From Spirochaetaceae bacterium (GTDB lineage: Bacteria > Spirochaetota > Spirochaetia > DSM-27196 > SLAA01): DNA of 39,200 nucleotides. A model generated the notes under the pieces. The model made no database searches. It was not told the DNA's origin and saw only the letters and a program-made list of their open reading frames with translations. Both the position numbers and the translations under genes were made by a program. Numbering within the stretch: position 1 is the stretch's first letter; the number at the start of each line of letters is the position of its first letter. Of the stretch, positions 1-9,116 are shown piece after piece. The stretch lies in the NCBI GenBank assembly GCA_003556605.1, contig PWQX01000203.1:1-39200 (forward strand). Reading direction: 5' to 3'.

Positions 1-2
1 CC

Positions 3-1712
3 GACCCTGTCTCACCTGAACGCCACCGCGAGCATCTGGAAGCGGAATTGACGCGGCTGATAGAGGACGAAAACCCGACCCGTGCGCTTCAAAAGATTCA
101 AAGCCTCCGCAGTGAATCCGTTTTTGAGCCCGAAGAGCTGGAACGCTATAACCGGCGCGCACTCACCGCACTGGAGTCCCGTTTCGCTCAATCAGTTGAT
201 TCCGGCCGTTATCAGTCGGCACTTACTGCGTTTCGCAGCCTCAAGGTGATTGGGCGCACCGAGAAGCTGGAGGAGTGGACCGAGGAACGCTTGCTGTATC
301 GTGTCGCCGAGCAGCACCGCGAAGAAGGCCATGTAGTCGCCGCGCTTACGACACTCCTACGGATTGAAGACTTGAGCGAGCTCGAAAGTGAAAGATTGCT
401 GGAATACGCCGAGCTGGGGAAGGACCACAACAACCGGCATGTGGTGCGGCGCGTGACCGAAGCGCTGCAGACACGGGATGTAGAGATACCCAACGAGCTG
501 GCCGAGTTTGCCGAACGGATCCCTGACCCGGCCGACATGGTGCAGGGTACTGCAACGGTCTGGGTAGACCGCGGTATTCGTTTGGAGCGCGGTGTGGGCA
601 GACCTGATCGCGTCATCGGCAGCGGTTTCTTCATCGACAAGCGTGGTTACCTGCTGACGAATTATCATATTATCGAGAGTGAGGTCGACCCCACCTATCG
701 GGGCTATTCCCGGTTGTACGTTCGCCTTGCCGATAATCCCGAGCAGCGCGTACCGGCGCGGGTAGTCGGATACGACCGGGTGTTTGACATTGCGTTGTTG
801 AAAGTTGAGGTAGAACCGGATTTCGTGTTCTCGCTTTCAGACATTCGGGAACTGCGTCCCGGATCGCGCATATACGCGATCGGCTCGCCCGGCGGTCTGT
901 ACTCGAGCATAAGCTCCGGGATCATATCGGCCACCGGCAGACGCTTTCTGCAGCTTGGGGATGTACTGCAGGTCGACGTGCCACTGAACCCCGGCAACTC
1001 CGGCGGTCCGGTGCTCGACGCCGACGGCGAGCTCGTCGGGGTAGTGTTTGCAGGTCTGGAGCAATTCGAAGGGGTGAACTTCGCTGTGCCGTCGTTCTGG
1101 ATCAAGCAGTTTCTCGCGGGACTGTACGAAGAAGAAGAAGTGAAACATTCGTGGCTGGGGCTATCGGTGCACGAAACCCGGCATGGTTTCGAAGTTACCT
1201 ACGTCGCCAAGCGTAGCCCGGCGGCTGATCTCGGCATTCGCAAAGGCGATCGGCTTACCTCAATCAACGGTACCGAGCCGAGAACTATCGCCGATGCGCA
1301 GCACATTCTGTTAGGGCTTGCGCCCGAAACGCTGGTACGAGTGGATTGGGTTCGTGAAGGCGAAAGCCAATCGGGATTTACGGCACTAGACAAACGCCCA
1401 TTTAGTCCGATTGAGGAGCAGCTGGAATACGTCGACGAGATTGATCTTTTCCCTCCGTTGTTCGGCATGGCCGTCACGAGCACCAGCACCTTACCGTGGC
1501 AGCGAAATTATGTAGTTCGTCGCGTGTACCCTAACACCATTGCCGATGAGACCGGGCTCTCGGAAAACGACCCGTTTTCGCTGCGCGGCTTTCAAGTTAA
1601 TGATGACCATAGGGTTGTGCTCTTGCAGATTGTCGTTCGCAAGCGCACCGAAGGCTTCCTCGAGAGTGGGCTGCAACTCGCTGCACTGTTGGAAACACAC
1701 AATTTCTTATAG
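3..1712 (+). CDS. HtrA/Deg-like trypsin-family serine protease with PDZ domain, 5' end outside window
   Basis: A periplasmic-type protein quality-control protease. The frame is open from the first base, so the TTG at 48 is probably not the start and the N-terminus lies upstream. About 165 helical, charged residues (repeat-like, TPR-style) come first. The protease domain follows, with all three catalytic residues visible: His in TNYHIIES (bases 666-668), Asp in FDIALLKVE (786-788) and Ser in PGNSGGPV (999-1001). A PDZ domain starts near WLGLSVHE (about base 1155), and a second weaker PDZ-like segment closes the protein. The N-terminal helical extension is unlike classic DegP and suggests a protein-interaction module. 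It is followed after 74 bases by lepA on the same strand. Identity as an HtrA-class protease is secure; the substrate is unknown. Confidence 0.88.
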   Translation, partial: DPVSPERHREHLEAELTRLIEDENPTRALQKIQSLRSESVFEPEELERYNRRALTALESRFAQSVDSGRYQSALTAFRSLKVIGRTEKLEEWTEERLLYRVAEQHREEGHVVAALTTLLRIEDLSELESERLLEYAELGKDHNNRHVVRRVTEALQTRDVEIPNELAEFAERIPDPADMVQGTATVWVDRGIRLERGVGRPDRVIGSGFFIDKRGYLLTNYHIIESEVDPTYRGYSRLYVRLADNPEQRVPARVVGYDRVFDIALLKVEVEPDFVFSLSDIRELRPGSRIYAIGSPGGLYSSISSGIISATGRRFLQLGDVLQVDVPLNPGNSGGPVLDADGELVGVVFAGLEQFEGVNFAVPSFWIKQFLAGLYEEEEVKHSWLGLSVHETRHGFEVTYVAKRSPAADLGIRKGDRLTSINGTEPRTIADAQHILLGLAPETLVRVDWVREGESQSGFTALDKRPFSPIEEQLEYVDEIDLFPPLFGMAVTSTSTLPWQRNYVVRRVYPNTIADETGLSENDPFSLRGFQVNDDHRVVLLQIVVRKRTEGFLESGLQLAALLETHNFL

Positions 1713-1786
1713 GTTCTCATCGCGCAGCGCTTTCGATTATACAGGCTTGAAAGGGGCTGCCGCTCTGTAGTACACAGTACAAGCTT

Positions 1787-3589
1787 ATGCACCAATCGCT
1801 TATTCGCAACTTCTGCATCATTGCACACATAGATCACGGAAAGTCGACATTGGCCGACCGGCTCATCGAGAAGGCAAAGATTATCTCGGCTCGTGATTTT
1901 CACGACCAACTGCTTGACTCGATGGATATCGAACGCGAGCGGGGAATTACGATTAAATCGCACGCGGTGAGCATGCCGTACCCGGCTTCCGACGGCGAAT
2001 CGTATCACTTAAATCTCGTGGACACACCCGGGCATGTCGATTTCTCATACGAGGTTTCGCGTGCGATCTCCTCGTGCGAAGGCGCGGTACTGTTGATCGA
2101 CGCGTCCCAAGGAGTTGAGGCGCAAACTCTTGCCAACCTGTACATGGCGATGGACCACAACCTCGCGGTGATCCCGGTCATTAACAAGATCGATCTGCCG
2201 AGTGCGGATGTTGAAAGCGTGCGACAGCAGATTGATCATGACCTCGGGCTTGACGGCGAGAACGCGCTTGCGATCTCGGCAAAAAACGGTATCGGGATTG
2301 ACGCGCTATTGGAGGCAATTGTCCAGCACATGCCGCCGCCGCAGGGCGACGCTAGTGAACCGCTCAAAGCCTTGGTCTTTGACTCAAATTACGACCCGTA
2401 TCGCGGCGTTGTCGTTCATTTGCGAGTTGTCGACGGTGCAATCAATACCGGCGACGAGATACGCATGTGGTGGAACAACTCGGTGCATACCGTCGAAGAA
2501 ACCGGTAACTTCCGCATTCGTCTCGCGCGTACCGACAGTCTGAGCACCGGCGAAGTCGGCTATCTCATAGCCGGCATCAAGAATCTCGGTGACGTGCGGG
2601 TGGGCGATACCATCACGAACGAACGGCGCCCGTGCCGAAAGGCCCTGCCTGGATTCCGCGAAGTGAAGCCTGTGGTATTTTCCTCGATCTACTCGGTAGA
2701 TACCAACGACTACGAAGAGCTCGTCAAAGCGATGGAAAAGCTGAAGCTCAACGACGCATCGCTGGTTTACGAGAAAGACAACTCTGCAGCATTAGGGTTT
2801 GGGTTTCGATGCGGCTTTCTTGGGTTGCTGCACCTGGAGGTCGTGCAGGAACGCCTGGAGCGGGAGTTTGGACTGAGCATTGTGCTCACTTCGCCTTCGG
2901 TAGAGTACCACATTACCTTGACCGATGGTGAAACCATGGTGGTGAATAATCCGCTGGACCTGCCGGACCAGGGGCTCATCGCCGAGGCACACGAGCCGTA
3001 TATTCGTGCTTCGATCATCACTCCTTCGAGTTATCTCGGATCGGTGATGTCGCTGTGTAACAGTAAGCGCGGGGTCCAAGAGAACCTTATCTACCTCGAT
3101 GAAACTCGCGTGGAGGTCGTCTACCAAATGCCGCTTGCTGAAGTCTTGTACGAGTTCTACGACTCGCTGAAATCGGTGAGCCGAGGGTATGCGTCGTTTG
3201 ATTACGAGCTGAGCGATTATCGCCCGGTGAACCTCGCCCGGGTAGATATTCTCGTGAACGGAAAGAGTGTCGATGCCTTAGCGCAGCTCATTGTACGCGA
3301 GCAAGCCGCCGCACGCGCGCGGCAGATCTGCAAAAGGCTCAAGGATGAGATCCCGAGACACCAGTTCAAGATCCCGATCCAAGGGGCAATCGGCAGTCAG
3401 ATCATCGCCCGCGAGACGATTTCGGCGTACCGTAAGGACGTAACCGCCAAGTGTTACGGGGGTGATATCACGCGAAAGCGTAAGCTGCTCGAGAAGCAAA
3501 AAGAAGGCAAGAAGCGCCTCAAGACCGTCGGCGGGGTCGAGCTTCCCCAGTCGGCATTCCTTTCGGCGCTGCGCAGCGACTCAGACTGA
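1787..3589 (+). CDS. lepA: Elongation factor 4 (LepA) GTPase
   Basis: A ribosome-associated translational GTPase that acts on stalled or mistranslocated elongation complexes. The 600-residue length is standard. The G1 motif AHIDHGKST, the G2-region ERERGITIKS, G3 DTPGHVDF and G4 NKID are all present, followed by domain II, the EF-G-like domains and the LepA-specific C-terminal domain rich in basic residues (near KCYGGDITRKRKLLEKQKEG). The ATG at 1787 gives the canonical N-terminus, although no strong Shine-Dalgarno sequence precedes it. It lies 74 bases after the HtrA-like gene and converges on the DUF115 gene. The sequence reads like spirochaete LepA, which is one of the reasons for the proposed host group. 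Confidence 0.97.
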   Translation: MHQSLIRNFCIIAHIDHGKSTLADRLIEKAKIISARDFHDQLLDSMDIERERGITIKSHAVSMPYPASDGESYHLNLVDTPGHVDFSYEVSRAISSCEGAVLLIDASQGVEAQTLANLYMAMDHNLAVIPVINKIDLPSADVESVRQQIDHDLGLDGENALAISAKNGIGIDALLEAIVQHMPPPQGDASEPLKALVFDSNYDPYRGVVVHLRVVDGAINTGDEIRMWWNNSVHTVEETGNFRIRLARTDSLSTGEVGYLIAGIKNLGDVRVGDTITNERRPCRKALPGFREVKPVVFSSIYSVDTNDYEELVKAMEKLKLNDASLVYEKDNSAALGFGFRCGFLGLLHLEVVQERLEREFGLSIVLTSPSVEYHITLTDGETMVVNNPLDLPDQGLIAEAHEPYIRASIITPSSYLGSVMSLCNSKRGVQENLIYLDETRVEVVYQMPLAEVLYEFYDSLKSVSRGYASFDYELSDYRPVNLARVDILVNGKSVDALAQLIVREQAAARARQICKRLKDEIPRHQFKIPIQGAIGSQIIARETISAYRKDVTAKCYGGDITRKRKLLEKQKEGKKRLKTVGGVELPQSAFLSALRSDSD

Positions 3590-3591
3590 CT

Positions 3592-3621
3592 AAGACAGCA
3601 GTACCACCCATCCGCTGTTTT
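3592..3621 (+). terminator. Weak terminator-like hairpin after lepA
   Basis: Three bases past the lepA stop, AAGACAGC (3592-3599) pairs with GCTGTTTT (3614-3621) across a 14-base loop, with one G-U pair. There is only a short T-run. It lies in the gap between the convergent lepA and DUF115 genes, where a terminator is expected, but the structure is weak. Confidence 0.3.
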
Positions 3622-3683
3622 ACCCCACTCAAGGCGCTGTCGTGCATCATCTGAAAGCGGCGCAGTACGCCTTGCGGCCGGCG

Positions 3684-5345
3684 TTATGTGCGGGCCGACG
3701 GGCTTGTGCTCAGCGAACGCTCGTATGCGTGCCGTACCACACGCAGATAGTGTCGTGCGGAGACGAGCAGTTGATATACCGTGGCAGTGCTCGCCTCCTC
3801 GGCCCGTACGCGAGCCGGGAAGTCCAAGTCAAGATAATCGCAGTCTCTCAGGATTGCCTTGAGCGCCGGCGGGTCGATGGTACCCCGGTGATACAACGCT
3901 TCAAGCTTCGCGACCGACCCGGTAAGGAGTTCAACCTCGCGGTCGAGCACCGCGACGGCCCTTTCGCCTACCGTACTGCTGCGGTGCAGATGGCGAGGCC
4001 CAGGCGTACGCACGGCCGGAGCCTCACTCGCGGCCGAAGCTCGCGGCACGGGTGCAGGCCGATCCGCGGGTGCGAGACCTAAGGAAAGCCCGGAGGCCGA
4101 AAGGTCGTATGCAGGACGCCGCAGCGAACTAAGAACGTCTCGTAGTTGATCTCGATACCCAGCGAGAATCGTGTCACTTCGCAGGCGCCGCGCGTCTTTG
4201 CCTGTCAGGGTGATCAACGGCCGCGAGAGCGCCTGGTCATACAACGTGTCAGGGGCGAGGCGGGTGGTGTAGCGCAGAAACCATCGGTGCGATCCGGTAC
4301 CGCGCGCGTGCGGCTTGCCGAGTCTAAACGCAAAATCCATTCCCAGCAGATATGTCGGTTGTTGCAGTTGCGGTGCGAGGGCTTCAAGGGCCGCAACGGC
4401 CACCGACCCGCGCGGAGCGATCCACGGTTCAAGCAGCTCAGCGGCTTTGATTCGATCAAGAAACGCAGTTTCTGTGAACCGCGAAGCGTAGAAGAAGCGG
4501 CGCTCAGGCGGAACGCGGCGCACCAGCTGCGGGGCGCTGCTGAGCTCAAAAGCGAACGCCGCCGGGTACTCTAACAACCCAATCAGATGCTCTCGATTGA
4601 TGAGCTGCGCTTCAAGCACCACCACGAGGTCAGGCATAATCCCGGCTGAAGCGAACCAACCGAGGGCGGTGTCGACAGCTACCAGTGCCATCGAGTCGCG
4701 ATACTGCGCTATCCAAGGCCCGAACTCCTCGAGTGATTCGCCCGCGCCAACCAGTACAACGGGCTTCTCAAAAGTCAGGTCTTTAAGGCTGCAGCCGCGG
4801 GTAAGCTCCGGTAGGTTGGAGGCGACATTCAGCAACCAGCGGCGGCCTAAACGGATGAGACTGAGCCGGTTCTGCCAGTTCTGTCGCAGCACGCCGCGTA
4901 GATGCGCTTCGATTCGGCGGTAGCGGTCGCGGTTGAGCGTGAAGCCTGCCGAGAGGCTTACGATATCACATCCGGAAAACGAATCCGGGCCAAGCTCAGC
5001 CAGCGCCAGATCAAGGCTTGTGGAATCGGCATTCGGGACGAAGCGCACGCGCGGGTCGTCACGCAAGCGCGGCGGCATGGCCTTGCGCGAGAGCTCGGCA
5101 AGCTGCGGTTCAAGCTCCACGCACAGCAATAGCCCTACAAAGTCGCCGCGGTCTAGGAGGCGCTCAACCCCGTACCACAACAGCGGTGAAGGAATGATTA
5201 TAAGATGGCGGGGAGGCAACGATGCCGCCGCCGCGCGTCGCTCGGCACCGGCACGGGGGGCGGTATCGGAGTACAGCAGTCTACCGCGGTATAGAACCTG
5301 GCTACCATCGGACCGCGGAACTACCTCAATCGTCTCGGGGCTCAC
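3684..5345 (-). CDS. DUF115/MAF-type protein (6-hydroxymethylpterin pyrophosphokinase MptE-like fold)
   Basis: A 553-residue cytosolic protein of the DUF115 (MAF_flag10/MptE-like) superfamily, which includes motility-accessory flagellin glycosylation factors. The core is visible at residues about 195-255: VVLVGAGESLEEF, then VAVDTALGWFASAG and MPDLVVVLEAQ, the nucleotide-sugar/pyrophosphate-binding style segment of the family. A Pro/Ala-rich linker near residues 420-460 leads to a helical C-terminus. Start is GTG at 5345, overlapping the stop of the upstream foldase gene as GTGA, so the two are translationally coupled. In flagellated bacteria such proteins modify flagellin with nonulosonic acids. 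Here no flagellar or sugar gene is adjacent, so that role is only a family-based suggestion. Confidence 0.75.
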   Translation of the reverse strand: MSPETIEVVPRSDGSQVLYRGRLLYSDTAPRAGAERRAAAASLPPRHLIIIPSPLLWYGVERLLDRGDFVGLLLCVELEPQLAELSRKAMPPRLRDDPRVRFVPNADSTSLDLALAELGPDSFSGCDIVSLSAGFTLNRDRYRRIEAHLRGVLRQNWQNRLSLIRLGRRWLLNVASNLPELTRGCSLKDLTFEKPVVLVGAGESLEEFGPWIAQYRDSMALVAVDTALGWFASAGIMPDLVVVLEAQLINREHLIGLLEYPAAFAFELSSAPQLVRRVPPERRFFYASRFTETAFLDRIKAAELLEPWIAPRGSVAVAALEALAPQLQQPTYLLGMDFAFRLGKPHARGTGSHRWFLRYTTRLAPDTLYDQALSRPLITLTGKDARRLRSDTILAGYRDQLRDVLSSLRRPAYDLSASGLSLGLAPADRPAPVPRASAASEAPAVRTPGPRHLHRSSTVGERAVAVLDREVELLTGSVAKLEALYHRGTIDPPALKAILRDCDYLDLDFPARVRAEEASTATVYQLLVSARHYLRVVRHAYERSLSTSPSART

Positions 5346-6847
5346 TGGCCTTGAGTGCTGAAATACCGGAAGAAGACTTCGAGAACGCGACTTTCGACGC
5401 GCTCCGGAGCAAACAACGTGCGATCAAGCTCCCGCCATTGCCAATCCTGCAGTAGGTTAGGGTAGTAGGTTTCGAGTATGTCACCTTCACCGGGCTCAAG
5501 CTCTCGCTCGTCGTCCATGTGCAACACAACATAGCGGTCCTCGAGCTCGATCGGCCCCGATGTCTCATCGGCTCGCAGGCGGAACGCTGTTTCAAAAAAC
5601 GCTTCGCGCTCGGCGGCATCGGCGACGGGTTCGCCGTCAACGGTTCGTACACGGCTAAACAGAGGAGAATCGCCGAAATTGATCGGAAAGTAATTGGTAG
5701 CTCCAAGGTCAACCTCAAGCTCACCTGCCGCCTCCAGGAAGCCGTTGGCGGCTGCGCCGGAAAACTGCTCGGCCCGGTCCAACGCCTGCGACTCGAGCTC
5801 ATGGGGCATCACTGCAAGCATGTGCTCGCGAACCCGCTCTCGATGCTCAGGATCGCTTATGTCCGGGTCTCTCGCCGGCTCATTGACTCGCAGAATCAAA
5901 TAGCCTTCGGCGCTTTCCAGAGGTCCCAAAACCGTGCCGGGCACGGCGCCAAGCAGCTCCTCGACGGTGCCGCTATCGAGCTCTTGTTCCAACTGCTGCC
6001 GTGGCACCCATCCGCGTTCACCTCCAGTCTCAGCCCAACGATCGTCGGAGTACGTTTGTGCAAGCTCCTCGAACGGTACGCTTTGCGCTTCGATCTGGCC
6101 ATACACCGAGGCCGCATCTTCCTCGGTACCAAATACCGTAATCTGCGAAATGTGCAGCTCGGTAAACTCTGCAGCATGATCGGCATAGTGCTGCTCAAGC
6201 TGTGCATCCGAGATCTCGTCGAAGCGGAACTCGGCGAACGCAAACCGGCGCTCGGTGCGGCCAAGGTGCTTCAGCATGTCACGCTCGTTTTCACTGAAGC
6301 GGGTTGATTGTACGGTATCCTGCAGGTACTTCTGCTGTACCAACCCGGCACGCAAAAAATCGCGCAAAGCTTGCCGTTCGGCAGAAGGCATCGAGCGGTA
6401 TCGCTCTGCACTGAACCGGCCATTCTCCAAGAATGCCGGGTATTGTGCGAGCTCTTGATCAATACGCTCAGAGGAAACGCTCATGCCGCTGGGTTGGGCG
6501 ACTTGCTGCACCGCCTTGTGAAAGACTGCCTGGTTGAATGCCTGTTCCAGCAACTGATAGCGATGTAATTCCGGGTTGGGGGCTTGGCTCTCGGGTTGCT
6601 GCTGAGCAAGCGTACGGAACTGGCGCTCAAAATAAGTCCCCGAGGCAAACTCAATGGGCTCGCCGTCGTAGCGTCCCACGACAATTCTCGGCGCAGTCTG
6701 GCCAATGAAGCTCGTGATAACCGGGCCACCGAGGAACGTGATCGCAATTAAGAGCAGAATTGCTACGCTGAAGATATACAGCAAGCCTCTTTTCTGCGAA
6801 TGGGGCTTGTGCGGTGTGTTGCTCTGGTCAGAGGTCTTCTTCGCCAT
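5342..6847 (-). CDS. Membrane-anchored SurA/PpiD-like peptidylprolyl isomerase
   Basis: An envelope foldase of the SurA_N/parvulin type. ATG at 6847 (MAKKTSD) was chosen over further-upstream in-frame codons because the membrane helix then follows a short, basic, cytoplasmic tail. One transmembrane helix lies at about residues 22-45 (LLYIFSVAILLLIAITF). The SurA_N-like helical chaperone region with the short motif YRYSM-type turn covers about residues 60-190. A PpiC rotamase domain begins near ELHISQITVF and includes the FEELAQTYSDD and GGERGWV signatures. The C-terminal part is helical, ending close to the DUF115 start. PpiD-like topology (N-terminal anchor, soluble foldase outside the inner membrane) suggests help for secreted proteins. 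The GTGA overlap with the DUF115 gene indicates a two-gene operon. Confidence 0.85.
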   Translation of the reverse strand: MAKKTSDQSNTPHKPHSQKRGLLYIFSVAILLLIAITFLGGPVITSFIGQTAPRIVVGRYDGEPIEFASGTYFERQFRTLAQQQPESQAPNPELHRYQLLEQAFNQAVFHKAVQQVAQPSGMSVSSERIDQELAQYPAFLENGRFSAERYRSMPSAERQALRDFLRAGLVQQKYLQDTVQSTRFSENERDMLKHLGRTERRFAFAEFRFDEISDAQLEQHYADHAAEFTELHISQITVFGTEEDAASVYGQIEAQSVPFEELAQTYSDDRWAETGGERGWVPRQQLEQELDSGTVEELLGAVPGTVLGPLESAEGYLILRVNEPARDPDISDPEHRERVREHMLAVMPHELESQALDRAEQFSGAAANGFLEAAGELEVDLGATNYFPINFGDSPLFSRVRTVDGEPVADAAEREAFFETAFRLRADETSGPIELEDRYVVLHMDDERELEPGEGDILETYYPNLLQDWQWRELDRTLFAPERVESRVLEVFFRYFSTQGQ

Positions 6848-6934
6848 GTGCGGAACTCTATCCTTAGTAGTGAGGTGAGTAGAGGATACCACTATCCGAA
6901 TTCCGGTGTCAACGCACGCGCAAGCTCGGGCGGC

Positions 6935-7398
6935 TTTCCCCACCTTGCCAACGATCCGCACCTGGGTATCCAAATGCCGTCAATCTGGTACAAGGTCTCG
7001 CTGCACGTGACCGGAGCAGACGCGTGGAACTATCACGGTTACTCTTTTGCCGGTCTGCCGGGAATCATAATCAGATCCGTATTTCCTGCCGCTGCGCTCA
7101 ACCCGCAACGGCCCGTGGGACACTGCCCTACGGCTACCGCATGCAGAACTCGCTCTGGCTGCTGATCGGGGATCCTGAGAACGAATGGTGAAGCGAATTT
7201 TCAACCGCGGACCGGTGGCTGTTGCCGGAGCGCTGGACGTGCTGCACCGTGCCGATTTCAGGGTAAACGAGCCGTTCGCGGCACTACGACGATATGCTCG
7301 AGCCGTGGGTGCCGGGCATCTACCGGTCGCACCCGTGGACAGCGCAAGAGATCCGTGATCAGTCGCGCCGGCGTCTGGTGTTGGAGCCGGTGAGGTAG
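6935..7398 (+). pseudogene. Relic of a penicillin acylase-family (Ntn hydrolase) gene
   Basis: Two separated pieces of one protein survive in different frames. Frame 2 at about 6935-7100 reads HLANDPHLGIQMPSIWY followed by a FAGLPGI segment, the conserved region just after the catalytic nucleophile in penicillin/acyl-homoserine-lactone acylases. Frame 1 at about 7267-7398 reads HYDDMLEPWVPG and then RRRLVLEP, the classic C-terminal end of the family, with its stop at 7396-7398. A normal member has around 700-800 residues, so several hundred codons are missing from between the two pieces. The nucleophile serine is also lost. The gene is dead. Confidence 0.7.
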
Positions 7399-8087
7399 GA
7401 GCGGTTGAGCCCAATGGAAAGCTATGATCGCCGAGTGGGCGGATACTTCGGGTCATAACGCGTTTCCCGAGCTCGACAAAGGGGGCATGGTGATAGCACG
7501 CTCGCGATTGCGGTTGGGGGGCAATACGTTGGTCTGATTACCGCCGATACTGCTGACAGCGCAAACAAGTTGGTTTTCCCGGCAGGCGACGTGCCGCTTG
7601 AAGAGATTGCTGCGGAGGCCCAATGAGGCGGCGCCGGGGCATGCGGGTTCCGGTAAACCTTGTCCGGTTAATTCGGGAACCTGCGCTGGACATGGATGAC
7701 TAGTGGCAAACGCCTACTATATAGACCCCGGGGAAGCCGGTATCGAAGCCGCTTACGAATAATCCCCGGGGCGGCTGGTATACCTGGTGCGACGGTAAAG
7801 GCAAGAGGCCGCTGATCTTTACTCACTGCAGCGGCTGCGATACGATACCGGAAGAGACCGATAGCGAGCCCCTCGCCGGCGCTGCCTCCGTTTCCTGAGC
7901 TCTGCTCGGATAAGAAGCATTATGCTGCTGCGGATTGCCGCGATGACGAAAGCGGGGTAGCGCGGTGAACGTCGGCCCGAGGCGGCGTGTGAAACGGGTG
8001 CCGGTATCCCCGGTACGTCGATACAGTGGAACCGGAGCTGCGCGAGCGGTTATCCGGCGTGACACAATACGATGGAGAGAAGCGGCC
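7399..8087 (+). other. Gene-free stretch with short coding-like scraps
   Basis: No intact gene is seen on either strand. A plus-strand scrap ending at the TGA near 7626 reads GDSTLAIAVGGQYVGLITAD and then VFPAGDVPLEEIAAEAQ, which looks like the C-terminus of a lost protein that I cannot name. A second scrap near 7780-7890 contains WCDGKGKRPLIFTHCSGCD. GACCCCGGGG near 7725 and CCCCGGGGC near 7764 could pair. The region is best read as decayed genes between the acylase relic and the URO-D gene. Confidence 0.45.
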
Positions 8088-9116
8088 ATGACCTCCTATG
8101 AACGCGTAATGACGAGCCTCCGATTCGAGGAACCGGATCGGGTGCCGATCACAGAGTTTGTGATCGATAAGAAAGTGTACACCGCCATCATGCCGAGTGC
8201 GAAGGAGCAGTATGATTTCGATGTAGAAATGGGCTTCGACGTCCTGCAGGCGCGCGCCTGGTACAAGACCGTCTCGGAGCAGGGGGGCAGTTTCACCGAC
8301 GAGTGGGGCATCGTCTATACGCGCAACGCCGAAGCGGTGGCACATCCGGTGAGGCCGGCGTTCTCAGAGCTGAGTTTTCTGAAGACGTTCAAGGTTCCGG
8401 ATCCGGACGATCAGGTACGGCTTGATACACTGCCCAAACTGGTGGCAAATCACAAGAAGGATCGGGCTATAGGGTTCGCCTTGCGCGCGATGTTTCTCTG
8501 GTCGGCGAACATGCTTGGCATGGAAAATTTGCTGGAGTACATGTATACCGAGCCCGATTTTGTGCACGACCTATTCGATACGCTTGTGGAGGCGCAGACA
8601 CGTCTGGCGGTGAACGCCGTGCGGGCCGGAGCAGACATCATTATCGAGACCGATGACTACGCATTCAACAACGGACCGCTCATGTCGCCCGAGATGTTCG
8701 ACCTGTTCATTACGCCTCGGCTCAAGCGGTTTGCGGATGCGGTGCACGTCGAAGGCGGATACCTCCTGAAGCACACCGACGGCAACATCATGAAAATCGT
8801 GGATTCTTTCATCGGCGCGGGCTTTGACGGGCTGCAGTCGCTGGATCCGATAGCAGGGATGGACATGGGCGAGATGAAGAAAAAATACGGCACGAAGATC
8901 TCCCTCTGGGGCAACATAGACTGCGGGCATTTGCTGGCCGACGGAACTCCACAGGACGTGGAAAATGCGGTTATCGACTGCATACGCAAAGGCGCAGCCG
9001 GTGGCGGCTTCGTGCTGATGTCCAGCAACAGCATCCCGCACTCTGCGAAACCGGAGAACTACCGTACGATGCTGCAGGCAGGGCGTGAGTACGGCAGATA
9101 TCCAATCATGGTATAG
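8088..9116 (+). CDS. Uroporphyrinogen decarboxylase (URO-D/MtaA-CmuA) family protein, probable corrinoid-dependent methyltransferase component
   Basis: A 342-residue TIM-barrel protein of the URO-D superfamily. The ATG at 8088 (MTSYERV) follows a GGAGAG ribosome site; the in-frame codons further upstream do not match the family. Recognisable features are the opening ERVMTSLRFEEPDRVPI, a GADIIIETDD segment, HTDGNIMKIVD, and SLWGNIDCGHLLADGTPQDV. The His of HTDG and the Cys of IDCG are the positions used for zinc in MtaA/CmuA-type methyltransferases, rather than the haem decarboxylase active site. These proteins move methyl groups between a corrinoid protein and a thiol. No corrinoid protein gene is beside it, though decayed DNA flanks both sides, so a larger methyltransferase locus may have been lost. 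The substrate is unknown. Confidence 0.85.
   Translation: MTSYERVMTSLRFEEPDRVPITEFVIDKKVYTAIMPSAKEQYDFDVEMGFDVLQARAWYKTVSEQGGSFTDEWGIVYTRNAEAVAHPVRPAFSELSFLKTFKVPDPDDQVRLDTLPKLVANHKKDRAIGFALRAMFLWSANMLGMENLLEYMYTEPDFVHDLFDTLVEAQTRLAVNAVRAGADIIIETDDYAFNNGPLMSPEMFDLFITPRLKRFADAVHVEGGYLLKHTDGNIMKIVDSFIGAGFDGLQSLDPIAGMDMGEMKKKYGTKISLWGNIDCGHLLADGTPQDVENAVIDCIRKGAAGGGFVLMSSNSIPHSAKPENYRTMLQAGREYGRYPIMV

Noticed and set aside
5519-6307. 262-codon plus-strand frame opposite the foldase
   Set aside because: Antisense shadow in GC-rich DNA; no protein-family features.
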